Assembly (NCBI GenBank): GCA_021296485.1
Contig: JAGWAI010000001.1
Coordinates: 21,854-85,853 of the forward strand
Length of the DNA stretch: 64,000 nt
Direction: 5' to 3'
Source: Acidobacteriota bacterium
GTDB lineage: Bacteria; Acidobacteriota; Vicinamibacteria; Vicinamibacterales; UBA8438
The notes beneath the pieces were generated by a model. It was not told where the DNA came from. It searched no databases and was given only the letters and a program-made list of their open reading frames with translations. Made by a program: the position numbers and the translations under genes. Positions 25,849 through 37,049 of this stretch are shown piece after piece (the stretch's first letter is position 1; the number at the start of each line of letters is the position of its first letter).

Positions 25849-26774
25849 GCCTTCGTGAATAGAGCGTCGACGTACGCCTCGGCTGCGAACGGGAGCAGAT
25901 CGTCCAGTGCCTCGCCTATGCCGACATAGCGGATCGGCAAGCCGAGCTCGCAGGCGATCGCCACCGCGATGCCCCCTTTGGCGGTACCGTCGATCTTGGT
26001 CAGGACGATGCCGGTTACGCCAGCGTGGTCGAAGAACTGCCGCGCCTGCGTCAGGCCATTCTGCCCCACCGTTGCGTCGAGCGCGAGCAGCACCTCGTGG
26101 GGCGCCCCCGGAACCGCCCGCGATGCGACCCGCCCGATCTTCTCGAGCTCCGCCATCAGGTCGGCGCGCGTATGCAGCCGGCCGGCCGTATCGACGAGCA
26201 CGACGTCCCGCCCGCGGGCGCGCGCCGCCTCGACGGCGTCGAATACGACAGCCGCCGGGTCGGCGCCGGGACGCGCCTTCACCAGGTCCACCCCCGCGCG
26301 GTCCGCCCAGACCGCCAACTGATCGATGGCCGCTGCGCGAAACGTATCAGCGGCGCAGATGAGCGGGCGGCAGCCCTCGCGCCGCAGCAGGCTGGCGAGC
26401 TTGCCCACCGTGGTCGTCTTGCCGGTCCCGTTGACGCCTACGACCAGGACCACCCGCGGTGCCGCCGCCGCGGGCGGCGCCGACGGCGGAGAGGAAAGTA
26501 TCTCGAGCATTTCCCGCTGCACCCGCGTGCGCAACTGCAAACCGCCGCGCGGCGCACCCGCATGGCGGACAGCGGCCATTATCCGCTCGGACGCCGCGAC
26601 GCCCACGTCCGCCTCGAGCAGCACCTCCTCGATGGCGTCAGCCGTCTCGCGCGCCGCTTCCGATGCGTCCGCTCCGTGGCCGGCGGCGCCCGCTATCTGC
26701 TCGAGACGGCCGCCGAGCCTTGCGGCGGTTCGCCGCAGGACCGCCCCCAGACGGTCGCGCAACCCTAGCGGCAC
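25842..26774 (-). CDS. ftsY: Signal recognition particle receptor FtsY
   Basis: FtsY is the membrane-associated GTPase that receives Ffh with its cargo. The 310-residue product has the N domain (residues about 1-95) and G domain motifs [44 protein letters not shown] and [15 protein letters not shown]. The acidic A domain found in E. coli FtsY is missing, as in many other bacteria. It starts with GTG 26774. It follows gpsA by 31 bases and is overlapped by ribD. Confidence 0.96.
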   Translation of the reverse strand: MPLGLRDRLGAVLRRTAARLGGRLEQIAGAAGHGADASEAARETADAIEEVLLEADVGVAASERIMAAVRHAGAPRGGLQLRTRVQREMLEILSSPPSAPPAAAAPRVVLVVGVNGTGKTTTVGKLASLLRREGCRPLICAADTFRAAAIDQLAVWADRAGVDLVKARPGADPAAVVFDAVEAARARGRDVVLVDTAGRLHTRADLMAELEKIGRVASRAVPGAPHEVLLALDATVGQNGLTQARQFFDHAGVTGIVLTKIDGTAKGGIAVAIACELGLPIRYVGIGEALDDLLPFAAEAYVDALFTKAW

Positions 26775-26805
26775 GACTCGCCCACCACGCGCGTCACCAC
26801 GCGCG

Positions 26806-27825
26806 TCACCCCGCTTCCACCTCTGACCGCTGCCGGCGCAGCATCAGTTCTTCCACGGCAACGCGCGGCGTCTTCCGTCCGGCGAGCACGTCGGCCATCT
26901 GCGACGTAATCGGCAGCTCGACGCCGTGGCGGCCACCGAGCGTCAACGCGGCCTCGGTCGTGCGCACGCCCTCGGCCACCGCCCGCATCCTGCCGAGGAT
27001 CTCGTCCAGCGGCAGCCCCTTGCCGAGCTCAATTCCGACCGAACGGTTGCGGCTGAGCCGACCGGTACAGGTCAGCACGAGATCGCCCAGGCCGCTGAGC
27101 CCGGACAGCGTCTCCCGCTGCCCGCCCAGCGCCGCGGCGAGCCGCGAAATTTCCGCCAGACCGCGGGTAATCAGCGCGGAACGGGCATTGTCGCCCAGCC
27201 CGAGCGACTCCACCGCGCCGGCGGCGATGGCAATGACGTTCTTCATTGCGCCGCCGATTTCGACGCCCACCAGATCCCGCGTCGCGTACAGCCGGAAATA
27301 GCCCGACCGGAATTCCCGCTGCACCGCCGCGACCGTAGCCTCGCATCGGCCGGCCACCGACACCGCCGTGGGCGCGCCGCGCGCCAGCTCGGCGGCGAAG
27401 CTCGGACCCGACAACACCGCGATCCGCCGCTCGTCGCCCAGCTCCTCCTCCATGACCTCCGACACCCGCAGGAGCGTCTCTGCCTCCAGGCCCTTCGTCG
27501 CGCTGACGACCGTCGCCCCCGGCGACAACCCTGGACGCGCCTGCCGGATCACGCCGCGCGTACCGTGCGACGGTATTGCGGAGACCACACAGGTTGCGGC
27601 GTGCAACGCCTGCTCCAAGTCGGCAGTCGGACGCAACCCGGCGGGCATCGCGACCCCCGGCAGGTAGGTGCGGTTTTCCCGCTCCGCCGCCATCGACGCG
27701 ACCAGCGCGCCATCCCTCGCCCACAGGGTCACGTCCCGGCCCAGGCGCGCGAGATGGATGGCCAGTGCCGTCCCCCAGGCGCCGCCGCCCAGCACCGCAA
27801 TACGTTGCATCGAAACGTCCGGCAT
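26806..27825 (-). CDS. gpsA: Glycerol-3-phosphate dehydrogenase (NAD(P)+)
   Basis: GpsA reduces dihydroxyacetone phosphate to sn-glycerol 3-phosphate for phospholipids. The 339-residue product has the Rossmann motif [16 protein letters not shown], the [14 protein letters not shown] and [19 protein letters not shown] blocks, the catalytic Lys in [19 protein letters not shown], and [17 protein letters not shown]. Met6 at 27810 is an alternative start. It follows plsY by eight bases, so supply and acylation of glycerol 3-phosphate are in one operon. Confidence 0.96.
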   Translation of the reverse strand: MPDVSMQRIAVLGGGAWGTALAIHLARLGRDVTLWARDGALVASMAAERENRTYLPGVAMPAGLRPTADLEQALHAATCVVSAIPSHGTRGVIRQARPGLSPGATVVSATKGLEAETLLRVSEVMEEELGDERRIAVLSGPSFAAELARGAPTAVSVAGRCEATVAAVQREFRSGYFRLYATRDLVGVEIGGAMKNVIAIAAGAVESLGLGDNARSALITRGLAEISRLAAALGGQRETLSGLSGLGDLVLTCTGRLSRNRSVGIELGKGLPLDEILGRMRAVAEGVRTTEAALTLGGRHGVELPITSQMADVLAGRKTPRVAVEELMLRRQRSEVEAG

Positions 27826-27833
27826 CTCGATTC

Positions 27834-28421
27834 TCAGGCCCGTTGGCTGATGCGCCGCTCGCGCCCGGCGTGCAGGCGCACCATGTTGGCGCGGTGCCGG
27901 TACAGCACGAGAGCCGCCACTCCCGCGGCGCAGACGATTGTCGCGGGCGCCTCCCCGTTGAAATAGACCGCGGCGGCCAGGACAACGGCCGCGACCATCG
28001 ATCCCAGCGAAACGTAACGCGTCAACCAGACGACACCGGTAAACGCCATGAGCGCCAGCGCCGTCGCCTCGGGCGCCAGGACCCAGAACACGCCGCTGGC
28101 CGTCGCCACGCCCTTGCCGCCGCGAAACCGCAGCCAGACCGGAAAGACATGCCCTACTACCGCCGCGGCGGCAACGGCGGCAAGCGTCGCCTCCGACGCA
28201 CCCAGGCCGTGGGCCAGCAGCACCACCCCGCAGCCCTTGCCGACATCAAGCACCATCACGCTCACCGCCACGGGTACGTTCGCCACCCGCAGCACGTTGG
28301 CCGCACCGACATTGCCGCTGCCTGCGCGGCGCACGTCCGTGCCCCCCACCCTTCTGGTGAGCAGCAGCGCGAACGGAATCGCGCCGACGAAATACCCCAC
28401 AAGCACGAGCAGTGCGTCCAT
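27834..28421 (-). CDS. plsY: Acyl-phosphate:glycerol-3-phosphate acyltransferase
   Basis: PlsY is the membrane enzyme that makes lysophosphatidic acid. The 195-residue product has several hydrophobic spans and the three family loops: AGSGNVGAANVLRV, the glycine-rich FRGGKGVATASGV and a C-terminal NGEAPATIV-RHRANMVRL region. ATG 28421 is chosen because GGGAGG lies three bases upstream and the hydrophobic N-terminus begins there; the longer frame is not needed. It is followed by gpsA. Confidence 0.94.
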   Translation of the reverse strand: MDALLVLVGYFVGAIPFALLLTRRVGGTDVRRAGSGNVGAANVLRVANVPVAVSVMVLDVGKGCGVVLLAHGLGASEATLAAVAAAAVVGHVFPVWLRFRGGKGVATASGVFWVLAPEATALALMAFTGVVWLTRYVSLGSMVAAVVLAAAVYFNGEAPATIVCAAGVAALVLYRHRANMVRLHAGRERRISQRA

Positions 28422-28441
28422 CCGCCTCCCAGTATGCCCTA

Positions 28442-29023
28442 TCAATCCGCGCCGCCCGCCAGCGGCAACTCCGCCAGGACACGGTACGAAGGCCCGGCCG
28501 GCCCCAGTCGGCTTTCGAACAGCGCTGCCCGGCGGACGCCCCATGCCACCGTTTCGATCTCGCTGCCGGACGGCGCACCCGCCAGGGCCTCACGCAGCCG
28601 GCCGCCGGCACGGCGCACGCGCCCAACCGTCAGGTGCGGGCGGTACTGCTGCCGGTCCGGCCGATAGCCCAGCGGGGCGAGACGCCGCGCCACCTCCTCA
28701 CGGAGTGCGCCGAGCGCCGGCGCTCCCGCCTGCACGCCGACCCAGATGACGCGCGGCGCTCCGCGTGGTGGAAAGGCGCCGAATGACCCGAGCGTGACGC
28801 GAAACGCGGGCAGCGGGCTGGCCGGCGCAAGCGCTCCGGCAACCGCCGCCGCGGCGTCCGCCTCCACCTCTCCGAGAAACTGGAGCGTGAGGTGCAGGTT
28901 GCGCGTCTCGACCCACTTGACCGACGTTGCTCCGAGTGTGGGGTGTCGCCGCAGCTTCTCGAGCGCCGCGGCTAACGCGACGCGGGCGCGCGGCTCGAGT
29001 TCAACCGCAACGAACAGGCGCAT
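28442..29023 (-). CDS. thpR: RNA 2',3'-cyclic phosphodiesterase (2H family)
   Basis: The 193-residue product has the two HXTX motifs that define the 2H phosphoesterase fold: LHLTLQFLGEV and PHLTVGRVRR. N-terminal MRLFVAVELEPRARVAL is the usual ThpR/LigT opening. The enzyme opens 2',3'-cyclic phosphates on RNA. Its ATG shares a base with the cinA stop (TAATG), and cinA-thpR neighbours are frequent in bacteria. Confidence 0.92.
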   Translation of the reverse strand: MRLFVAVELEPRARVALAAALEKLRRHPTLGATSVKWVETRNLHLTLQFLGEVEADAAAAVAGALAPASPLPAFRVTLGSFGAFPPRGAPRVIWVGVQAGAPALGALREEVARRLAPLGYRPDRQQYRPHLTVGRVRRAGGRLREALAGAPSGSEIETVAWGVRRAALFESRLGPAGPSYRVLAELPLAGGAD

Positions 29024-30294
29024 TACTTCCGGATCAGGGCGCGGCGCAGAAGATCGAGCGCCGCCTGAGAAGCCTGGAACTTGACCCGCTTCCGGTCGCC
29101 GGGCAGCCTGAGCTGGCGCACACGCACCCGCTCGTCCGGGCCGGCCAGCGCGACGTACACCGTACCGACCGGTTTCTCCGGCGAGCCCCCGCCGGGGCCG
29201 GCAATCCCGGTGACGCCCAGGCCGTAGTCGGTGGCGGCCAGCTTGCGACAGCCCAGCGCCAGCGCGCGCGCCACCGGCTCGCTGACCGCACCGTGAACAT
29301 CGATCAACTGCCGATCCACGCCGAGATGCGAGGTCTTCGCCGCGTTGTCATACGCCACCCAGCCGGCGTGGACGTACGCCGAACTGCCGGGGACGTCCGT
29401 CAGGCGCGACGCGATCAATCCGCCCGTGCACGACTCGGCGAGCGCGACTCGCCGGCCTCGCGCGCACAGCAGGCGCCCCACGACCGCCTCGAGCGCGGCG
29501 CCGTCGCTGCTGACCAGGTCCCTGCCGAGCACCGTCGCCAGCTCATCGGTCGCCGCGTCCAGGGCGCGTGCTGCCGCTTCCGCGGTTTCCGCCCGCGCCG
29601 CCAGGTGCAGCTCGATCTGGCCGAGCGACGCCAGGACGCTTGTCTCGATCGGGACCGCGGCCGACCGCCAGCGGGAGTACACCGGGGATGCCGTCTCGTC
29701 CACGTACGACTCCGTGCGGCCGGTCACGCGCAGCACACGCCTGAAGATGCCCTGCCGGCCGGCCGCCGGCGCGAGCCTGCCGCGTACGACCGTGTCGAAC
29801 ATGCCATGCACCTCCCGCGGCGGGCCGGGCAGGACCACGCACACGACGTCCGGCCGCTCAATCCACAGTCCCGGCGCGGTGCCGTTCGGATTGGGCAGCA
29901 CCACGGCGCCCCCGGGAACGAGCGCCTGACGGCGATTGATCTCCGGCATCGACAGTCCGCGGGCCGCGAACCGCGAGCGAATGGCGTCCACGATCTCCGC
30001 GTCCTCTTCCAACGGCATGGCGAACGCGGCCGCCACCGCCTCGCGCGTGACGTCGTCGTCCGTCGGTCCGAGTCCTCCCGTGACAATCACGATGTCCGCT
30101 TGCGGGAGCGCCGCGAGCAGCGCCGCAGCGATATCGGCGCGGTCGTCGCCGACGACCAGCTTGCCGCGCACGTGGACGCCCAGCTCGTTCAGCCGTTGCG
30201 TGAGATACAACGAATTCGTATCCAACCTGTCCGGTGTGAGCAGTTCCGAGCCGACAGCGACGATGACCGCCCGCCGCAGCTGGTTGCGAGCCAT
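29023..30294 (-). CDS. cinA: Competence/damage-inducible protein CinA
   Basis: The 423-residue product has two domains. Residues about 8-175 are a MoaB/MogA-like fold (VIVAVGSELLTPDRLDTNS, VTGGLGPTDDDVTREA). Residues about 260-423 are a PncC-type nicotinamide-nucleotide amidase (LAESCTGGLIASRLTDVPGSS, GVTGIAGPGGGSPEKPVGTVYVAL). Full-length CinA can act in pyridine-nucleotide recycling. ATG 30294 overlaps the pgpA TGA by one base. Confidence 0.94.
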   Translation of the reverse strand: MARNQLRRAVIVAVGSELLTPDRLDTNSLYLTQRLNELGVHVRGKLVVGDDRADIAAALLAALPQADIVIVTGGLGPTDDDVTREAVAAAFAMPLEEDAEIVDAIRSRFAARGLSMPEINRRQALVPGGAVVLPNPNGTAPGLWIERPDVVCVVLPGPPREVHGMFDTVVRGRLAPAAGRQGIFRRVLRVTGRTESYVDETASPVYSRWRSAAVPIETSVLASLGQIELHLAARAETAEAAARALDAATDELATVLGRDLVSSDGAALEAVVGRLLCARGRRVALAESCTGGLIASRLTDVPGSSAYVHAGWVAYDNAAKTSHLGVDRQLIDVHGAVSEPVARALALGCRKLAATDYGLGVTGIAGPGGGSPEKPVGTVYVALAGPDERVRVRQLRLPGDRKRVKFQASQAALDLLRRALIRK

Positions 30295-30806
30295 CAGGAC
30301 ACCGTGAGGCCGGGCAGAGCCCACGCCAGGAGAAGCAACGCGACGTGGGCGTACACACCCGCGGCGAGATCGTCCGCCATCACACCCCAGCCGCCGCCGA
30401 GGCGCTCGGTGCGGCGCACCGGAAACGGCTTGACGATGTCGAACAGCCGGAACAGGACGAATGCCGCGATCACTCCCGCCCACGTCACGGGCAGCCAGAG
30501 CAGGGTGAGCAGCATGCCCGCCACTTCGTCGATGACGATCGCGCCCGGATCGGTTCGGCCGAAGTGCCGCTCCGCAGCCGCGGACGACCAGACGCCGGCA
30601 ACAACGACCGCGACAAGCAGACCCAGCTGGGTCCAATCCCCGCCGACCAGGCGGACAAGCCCGTAGCAGACCAGCCCGACCAGCGATCCGGCCGTGCCGG
30701 GAGCGAACGGGACGTAACCGATCCATCCGCAGGTCGCCAGCAGCACGCCGGGGTGCCGTGCGCCTGCGCGGCCGTCAGCCGGCCGGTGCGGTGCGGTGTC
30801 GGACAT
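30294..30806 (-). CDS. pgpA: Phosphatidylglycerophosphatase A
   Basis: PgpA dephosphorylates phosphatidylglycerophosphate to phosphatidylglycerol. The 170-residue membrane protein has the family blocks GYVPFAPGTAGSLVGL, DPGAIVIDEVAGMLLTLLWLP and FRLFDIVKPFPVRRTERLGGGWGVMADDLAAGVYA, with hydrophobic spans between. It heads the leftward phospholipid-linked group pgpA-cinA-thpR-plsY-gpsA. The 111-base gap to divergent ftcD contains AT-rich candidates (around GTATACC) but no convincing promoter pair. Confidence 0.94.
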   Translation of the reverse strand: MSDTAPHRPADGRAGARHPGVLLATCGWIGYVPFAPGTAGSLVGLVCYGLVRLVGGDWTQLGLLVAVVVAGVWSSAAAERHFGRTDPGAIVIDEVAGMLLTLLWLPVTWAGVIAAFVLFRLFDIVKPFPVRRTERLGGGWGVMADDLAAGVYAHVALLLLAWALPGLTVS

Positions 30807-30917
30807 CGGGGTAATTCAAGAATGCCGGAACGGGGATGAGGGAGTCGCAGTATACCGTATCGTTACGTTGGCGGAAGGACACTCCGCCACAGGGACCGCA
30901 CGGCGGCCGGTGCGCCC

Positions 30918-31835
30918 GTGACCAAACCACTCATCGAAACGGCGCCGAACGTGAGCGAAGGGCGCCGCCGGCAGATCGTCGACCGGCTCGTCGAAGCCGC
31001 CGGCCGCGCACCCGGATGCCGCCTGCTCGACGTGTCGTCCGACGCGTCCCACAACCGCACGGTGTTGACGCTGGCGGGCGACGCGCAGGGCGTTGCCGGC
31101 GCATTGCTCGCGATCTACGAAGTCGCGACGGCCGCCATCGACATCCGGCGGCATGAGGGCGTGCATCCCAGGGTCGGCGCGGTCGACGTCGTGCCGCTGA
31201 TCCCTCTGGCGCACGCCTCGATGAGCGATTGCGTGTCGCTTGCGCGCACGCTGGGACGCACTGTCGCAGACCGCTTCGGCGTCCCCGTCTTCCTGTACGA
31301 AAATGCCGCGACACGCGCCGAACGGCGGGCCCTGGAGAACATCCGGCGCGGGCAGCTCGCGGGCCTCGCCCGGCGCATCGACCAGCCGGACTGGCGTCCG
31401 GACTTCGGTCCGCCGGCGCCCCATCCGACGGCCGGCGTCTCGATCATCGGCGCGCGATCGACCCTGATTGCCTTCAACGTCATCCTGGAGACGGACGACC
31501 TGACGGTGGCCCGGGAGGTTGCCCGCACGGTCCGGGCGAGCGGCGGCGGTCTCCCGCATGTAAAGGCCATCGCCGTGCGGCTGGGCGACGGCCGTGTGCA
31601 GGTGGCCATGAACCTCACGAATTATCTGGAAACGCCGCTGCCCCGCGCCTTCGACGCCGTCCAGCGCGGAGCCGCCCGGCGTGGAGTCGGCGTTGCCGGC
31701 AGCGAGCTGGTCGGCCTCATGCCCGCGGATGCGCTGGACGCCGCGGTCGCCAACCACCTGCTGCTCGATGATTACGGGCCGCACCGACTCCTGGAGACGC
31801 ACCTGTACGGTCCACGTTCGACAGCGGGCTGCTAG
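30918..31835 (+). CDS. ftcD: Glutamate formimidoyltransferase
   Basis: The 305-residue product matches the transferase domain of formiminotransferase-cyclodeaminase. The N-terminus [18 protein letters not shown] and the [19 protein letters not shown] block with the catalytic His are diagnostic, followed by [10 protein letters not shown]. The cyclodeaminase domain is absent, as in many bacterial forms. It moves a formimino group from formiminoglutamate to tetrahydrofolate, usually at the end of histidine degradation, but no hut gene is in the window. Start is GTG 30918. Its end overlaps convergent nrdR by four bases. Confidence 0.92.
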   Translation: MTKPLIETAPNVSEGRRRQIVDRLVEAAGRAPGCRLLDVSSDASHNRTVLTLAGDAQGVAGALLAIYEVATAAIDIRRHEGVHPRVGAVDVVPLIPLAHASMSDCVSLARTLGRTVADRFGVPVFLYENAATRAERRALENIRRGQLAGLARRIDQPDWRPDFGPPAPHPTAGVSIIGARSTLIAFNVILETDDLTVAREVARTVRASGGGLPHVKAIAVRLGDGRVQVAMNLTNYLETPLPRAFDAVQRGAARRGVGVAGSELVGLMPADALDAAVANHLLLDDYGPHRLLETHLYGPRSTAGC

Positions 31836-32293
31836 GAATCCTTGGCGTCGAGCAGCCCCCGCAGCTCGGTCATGAACTCGCCGACGTCACGGAAGTGCCG
31901 GTATACGGACGCAAACCGCACGTAGGCCACCTTGTCGAGCCGCTTCAACTCCTCCATGACCAGGCTCCCGACCTCCGTTGCCGAAATCTCTTTCTCGGAC
32001 CGTTCCTGCAGCGTGCCCTCCACGCGATTGGCGACCGCCTCGAGCGCCGACACGCTCACCGGACGCTTCTCGCACGCCCTGAGCATCCCCGCGATCAATT
32101 TCTGGCGGTTGAACGGCTCGCGCGAACCGTCCTTCTTGACCACCATGTACGGGATATCCTCCATCCGCTCGTAGCTGGTGAAGCGGCGGCCGCACGCCAG
32201 GCACTCCCGCCGGCGGCGAATCACATCGCCTTCCTTGCTTTCGCGCGAATCGACCACCCGATCTTCGAGGTGGCTGCAGAAGGGGCACTTCAC
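31832..32293 (-). CDS. nrdR: Transcriptional repressor NrdR
   Basis: NrdR represses ribonucleotide reductase genes in response to dATP/ATP. The 153-residue product has the zinc ribbon [15 protein letters not shown] / [13 protein letters not shown] and an ATP-cone domain ([20 protein letters not shown]). No nrd gene or obvious NrdR box pair was seen in the window, so its targets are elsewhere. The GTG start at 32293 overlaps the upstream TGA as GTGA. Confidence 0.96.
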   Translation of the reverse strand: MKCPFCSHLEDRVVDSRESKEGDVIRRRRECLACGRRFTSYERMEDIPYMVVKKDGSREPFNRQKLIAGMLRACEKRPVSVSALEAVANRVEGTLQERSEKEISATEVGSLVMEELKRLDKVAYVRFASVYRHFRDVGEFMTELRGLLDAKDS

Positions 32294-33375
32294 GACAGGC
32301 TCCGATCGTCCGTACGCGCCGGCACGGGCACCGCATTTCCATCGAGCCGCCCGGCCGCGCCGACCCGGGCGCCGTTTTCGAGACTGCGCATGTTGGCGAA
32401 ACGCAGGCCATCCTGCGCCATGTATATGAGACCCAGCACCGACACCGGCCCGAACGACAGCAGGTGCAGCACCAGTCCGGCGCCGACCGCCTGATCATCC
32501 GTTGCGCCGTACAACACCGTGGCGCCGAGCTGATACGCAGCATGGTAGCTGCCGACGCCGGCCGGCGTCGGCACGGCCACGCCCACGACGATCAGGCCCA
32601 GCATGATGATCGCGCCGGCCGCGTCGATATGGATGCCGAACGCCCGCGTCACATACCACAGGCTCATCGCGGTGGCGCCCCACAGGACGAACGTCCAGAA
32701 CAGCGCGACCGCCAGCGGCCGCGGCCCGCAATCGGCCGCCGCGCCCCCCAGAAAGCGCCCCAATTGACCCGCGAGACGGCGAGCAGCGCCCGCGGGCGCC
32801 CAACTCGTCAGTCGCACCGCCAGACGCCCGGCACGCTGCGGATCCGCAGCCAGAGAGAATGCCAGCGCGAGCGCGCCGACCCCCACGAGGCCGGCAATCG
32901 CGGCGCCCGTGCGCATCGTGGCGAGCAGCGCCGATCCCTCCGCGGACTGCTGTGCACCGCTCAGCACCACGATGCTCCCGAATATGAGGCAGATGACGAG
33001 CAGATCGAGCAGCCGCTCCACCACGATCGTCGCAAATGCCGCGGCGCCGCTCAGACCCTCGCTGCGCGCCAGGACGAACGGACGCACGACCTCTCCGACG
33101 CGCCCCGGGATGAGGGAATTCACCGCGAATCCTATGATGGTGGCGCGAAACGCCGTGCGGAAACGCGTCCGCCCGATCGGCCGCAGCAGATAGCGCCAGC
33201 GCACGACGCGCACGAGGTACACCACGACGGTGCACAGCACGCCGCCGGCCAGCAGATCGCGGCGCGCGCCGAGCATCTCCGTCCATACCCGCTCGAGGCT
33301 GGCGTTGCGCAGAAAGAACGCCATGAGACCGGCGGCAAGGAGCGTAATGGCGGCAGTACGGACAGGGCGTTTCAT
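32290..33375 (-). CDS. YbhN / lysylphosphatidylglycerol synthase transmembrane-domain protein
   Basis: The 361-residue product is very hydrophobic, with about eight predicted spans. It carries motifs of the flippase-like LPG synthase membrane domain: [50 protein letters not shown] and [17 protein letters not shown]. No lysyl-transferase domain is fused, so lysinylation is unlikely; lipid or lipid-linked sugar handling is the usual suggestion for this class. ATG 33375 is chosen; the open frame to 34545 runs antisense to purC and is not coding. It couples to nrdR by GTGA. Confidence 0.85.
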   Translation of the reverse strand: MKRPVRTAAITLLAAGLMAFFLRNASLERVWTEMLGARRDLLAGGVLCTVVVYLVRVVRWRYLLRPIGRTRFRTAFRATIIGFAVNSLIPGRVGEVVRPFVLARSEGLSGAAAFATIVVERLLDLLVICLIFGSIVVLSGAQQSAEGSALLATMRTGAAIAGLVGVGALALAFSLAADPQRAGRLAVRLTSWAPAGAARRLAGQLGRFLGGAAADCGPRPLAVALFWTFVLWGATAMSLWYVTRAFGIHIDAAGAIIMLGLIVVGVAVPTPAGVGSYHAAYQLGATVLYGATDDQAVGAGLVLHLLSFGPVSVLGLIYMAQDGLRFANMRSLENGARVGAAGRLDGNAVPVPARTDDRSLS

Positions 33376-33519
33376 CAATATCGCGAATATCGCGCGCGGC
33401 GGATTCCTTGCCACTGTACTACGGCGCCCGCGCGACCGCCGCCGCGGAAATCCGCGTCGTGACGCTTGCAGCGGCAACCGCCAAACCGGTAAGCTATTGC
33501 CCTTCCGCAAAGGCGTCTC

Positions 33520-34428
33520 ATGTCTGTAACGTCTCCAGTGTTCTCCACCGCTCTCAAGGGTGTCCGCGTGCACCGTCGCGGCAAGGTGCGCGACATGTAC
33601 GAGCTCGGCGACCAGTTGCTTATGGTGGCCACGGACCGCATCTCGGCATATGACGTCGTCCTTGACTCGCTCATCCCGGACAAGGGCGCCGTGTTGACCC
33701 AGCTGTCGGCATTCTGGTTCACGAGAACCGGCGGCATCGTGCCGAACCACATGATTTCCACCGATCCGGCGGCCTATCCGGCTGAGCTGCAGGCGGACGC
33801 CGCCATGCTGGCCGGGCGCTCGATGCTGGTGCGGCGCACGCGGCCCGTGCCTATCGAATGCGTCGCGCGCGGCTACCTGGCCGGCTCCGGCTGGCGCGAA
33901 TACCGGGAAAGCGGCCGCGTCTGCGGCGTGGAGCTGCCGGCCGGCCTGCGCGAGTCCGACCGCCTGCCGCAGCCGATCTTCACGCCCGCGACCAAGGCGG
34001 AGACCGGGCACGACATCAACATCAGCGAGGCGGAAGCCGGCGACATCATCGGCGCGGAGCTCATAGCGCGCCTGCGCGACCTGACCCTCGAGCTCTATAC
34101 GCACGGCGCCGCGCACGCGGAGCAGCGCGGCATCATCGTCGCCGACACGAAGTTCGAGTTCGGCCTCGCGGCGAACGGCGGGCGTGACGAGATCGTGCTG
34201 ATCGACGAAGCGCTGACCCCGGACTCGTCGCGGTTCTGGCCCAGGGATCGTTACGCGCCGGGCCGCGGGCAGGCCAGCTTCGACAAGCAGTACGTCCGCG
34301 ACTACCTCGACGAGATCCAGTGGAACCGGCAGCCGCCGGCGCCGGAACTGCCGCCGGACGTCGTGGAACGAACGCGCAACAAGTATCGGGAAGCATATCG
34401 GTTGCTGACGGGCACGGCGCTCGACTGA
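33520..34428 (+). CDS. purC: Phosphoribosylaminoimidazole-succinocarboxamide synthase
   Basis: PurC joins aspartate to CAIR in purine synthesis. The 302-residue product is of the longer type: RRGKVRDMYELGDQLLMVATDRISAYD, RRTRPVPIECVARGYLAGSGW, TPATKAETGHD, DTKFEFGL and VLIDEALTPDSSRFWPRD. All substrate-binding blocks are intact. The 144-base gap before it (33376-33519) holds no gene. No other purine gene is near. Confidence 0.96.
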   Translation: MSVTSPVFSTALKGVRVHRRGKVRDMYELGDQLLMVATDRISAYDVVLDSLIPDKGAVLTQLSAFWFTRTGGIVPNHMISTDPAAYPAELQADAAMLAGRSMLVRRTRPVPIECVARGYLAGSGWREYRESGRVCGVELPAGLRESDRLPQPIFTPATKAETGHDINISEAEAGDIIGAELIARLRDLTLELYTHGAAHAEQRGIIVADTKFEFGLAANGGRDEIVLIDEALTPDSSRFWPRDRYAPGRGQASFDKQYVRDYLDEIQWNRQPPAPELPPDVVERTRNKYREAYRLLTGTALD

Positions 34429-34501
34429 CCCGTCGTCACTCGTTCGTGATAACTGGTCCAACCGCCAGCGCGGTGCGACGGCGGGTTGAAGGGGCTGATC
34501 G

Positions 34502-34711
34502 GTGCGGGAAAAGCTGGACCAGTTAATCGACGAGATGTTGGCCAAGGGCGTCCACTACACCGATGCCCGCCAGGCGATTGAACGCCGCTTCATCAGCCGG
34601 GCGCTGTCGCGCTCGAACGGCAATCTCGGCCGTGCGGCCGCGCTGCTCGGCATGCACCGCAACACCCTCAGCCGCAAGATGGAGAGCTACCGGCTCAAGC
34701 GCACAGCGTAG
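34502..34711 (+). CDS. Small Fis-type helix-turn-helix protein
   Basis: The 69-residue product is essentially one Fis/NtrC-type DNA-binding domain: ERRFISRALSRSNGNLGRAA followed by ALLGMHRNTLSRKMESYRL. Such domains usually sit at the C-terminus of sigma-54 activators, or alone as Fis-like nucleoid proteins. Here there is only a short N-terminal helix (EKLDQLIDEMLAKGVHYTDA) and no regulatory domain. The GTG start follows purC by 73 bases, and the groESL promoter begins 22 bases after its stop. Function is likely DNA binding; targets unknown. Confidence 0.85.
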   Translation: MREKLDQLIDEMLAKGVHYTDARQAIERRFISRALSRSNGNLGRAAALLGMHRNTLSRKMESYRLKRTA

Positions 34712-34732
34712 GAGTCCTTCCGTCCGCGCATC

Positions 34733-34760
34733 TTGACTCTCCGCAGCGTTCCGCTATAAT
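34733..34760 (+). promoter_or_regulatory. Sigma-70-type promoter of groESL
   Basis: TTGACT (34733-34738), a 16-base spacer and a perfect TATAAT (34755-34760) lie about 100 bases before groES. The 151-base gap 34712-34862 holds no gene. The leader ends with AAGGAG ten bases before the groES ATG. No good CIRCE operator is present. Confidence 0.8.
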
Positions 34761-34862
34761 TGGCAGTTGTGCCGCGCAACTGCTAGCACAGTGTGGTGAG
34801 CAGGGCATCTTCCGCTCCTGCATCCCGCGGTTCATCAACGATTTGAAAGGAGTACAACGTTC

Positions 34863-35162
34863 ATGGCTGTAAAGGTTCGCCCGCTTCACGATCGGCTCAT
34901 CGTCGAACGCATCGAAGAGACCGAGCAGATGGTCGGCGGCATCATCATTCCCGACACGGCGAAGGAGAAGCCGCAGCAGGGGAAGGTGGTCGCGGTCGGC
35001 AAGGGAAAACTGAAGGACGACGGCAGCGTGACACCGCTCGACGTGGCTGCCGGCGACAAGGTGCTGTTCGGAAAGTACTCGGGTCAAGAGATCAAGCTCG
35101 ACGGCGACGAGTACCTAATCATGCGCGAGGACGAGATCCTCGGCGTTCTCGAGTCCGACTAG
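34863..35162 (+). CDS. groES: Co-chaperonin GroES
   Basis: GroES caps the GroEL folding chamber. The 99-residue product has [20 protein letters not shown], the mobile-loop region [55 protein letters not shown] and EDEILGVL. It is followed after 23 bases by groL, the usual bicistronic arrangement. The upstream AAGGAG and promoter are clear. Confidence 0.98.
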   Translation: MAVKVRPLHDRLIVERIEETEQMVGGIIIPDTAKEKPQQGKVVAVGKGKLKDDGSVTPLDVAAGDKVLFGKYSGQEIKLDGDEYLIMREDEILGVLESD

Positions 35163-35182
35163 TCGCAGTGATGGGAGTTTGA

Positions 35183-36817
<1,635 letters not shown>

Positions 36818-36826
36818 GCATCACCT

Positions 36827-36928
36827 ACTTGGGGCCGCGCAGCCTCACCAACTTGGGGCTGCGCGGCTTCACCAACATCAACTTGGGGCTGTGCGGCCTC
36901 ACCAACTTGGGGCTATGCGGCTTCATCA
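36827..36928 (+). repeat. Tandem array of about 24-base units after groL
   Basis: Four units start with ACTTGGGGC at 36827, 36851, 36881 and 36905. Three are 24 bases and the second is 30 through a six-base insertion. A fifth start at 36929 leads straight into the structured element, whose first hairpin begins with the same TTGGGGCTGCGC. The array looks like repeated copying of the edge of that element. The 327-base gap 36818-37144 contains this array, the element and a short plain stretch, and no credible gene. Confidence 0.8.
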
Positions 36929-36930
36929 AC

Positions 36931-37049
36931 TTGGGGCTGCGCCCCAAACCCCCGCCGGCCACTCGCGGGGACCCCATTGCCCCACTCCGTGGCCGGCGGG
37001 CCGCGCTGTGCGCGGCTTGGGGACGACGGCTTCAGTGCTCGTCGTCCCC
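36931..37049 (+). repeat. Dispersed four-hairpin structured element, copy A
   Basis: Four stems can be drawn in order. H1: 36931-36937 with 36941-36947, 7 bp, loop TGC. H2: 36953-36962 with 36989-36998, perfect 10 bp. H3: 37000-37006 with 37010-37016, 7 bp, loop TGT. H4: 37019-37027 with 37041-37049, 9 bp, 13-base loop. Copy B at 60896 has the same four stems and the same loop lengths in H1, H3 and H4. The two copies are roughly 80 percent identical. Within H2 several paired positions differ in both arms and remain paired, which favours selection on structure. Confidence 0.75.

Noticed and set aside
25849-25900. FMN riboswitch for the riboflavin genes
   Set aside because: ribD begins inside ftsY and has no leader. 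No conserved RFN-type sequence was seen before ribD, ribE or ribBA.
33376-34545. N-terminal extension of the YbhN-type protein to 751 residues
   Set aside because: The extension runs antisense to purC and shows no protein similarity. A proper membrane-protein start lies at 33375.
34780-34810. Possible CIRCE (HrcA) operator before groES, around CTAGCACAGTGTGGTGAGCAG
   Set aside because: The arms do not match TTAGCACTC / GAGTGCTAA and the spacing is wrong. Only a weak GCAC/GTG symmetry remains.
36827-36930. Tandem repeats after groL considered as a CRISPR array
   Set aside because: The units are contiguous with no unique spacers, diverge from one another, and no cas gene is near.
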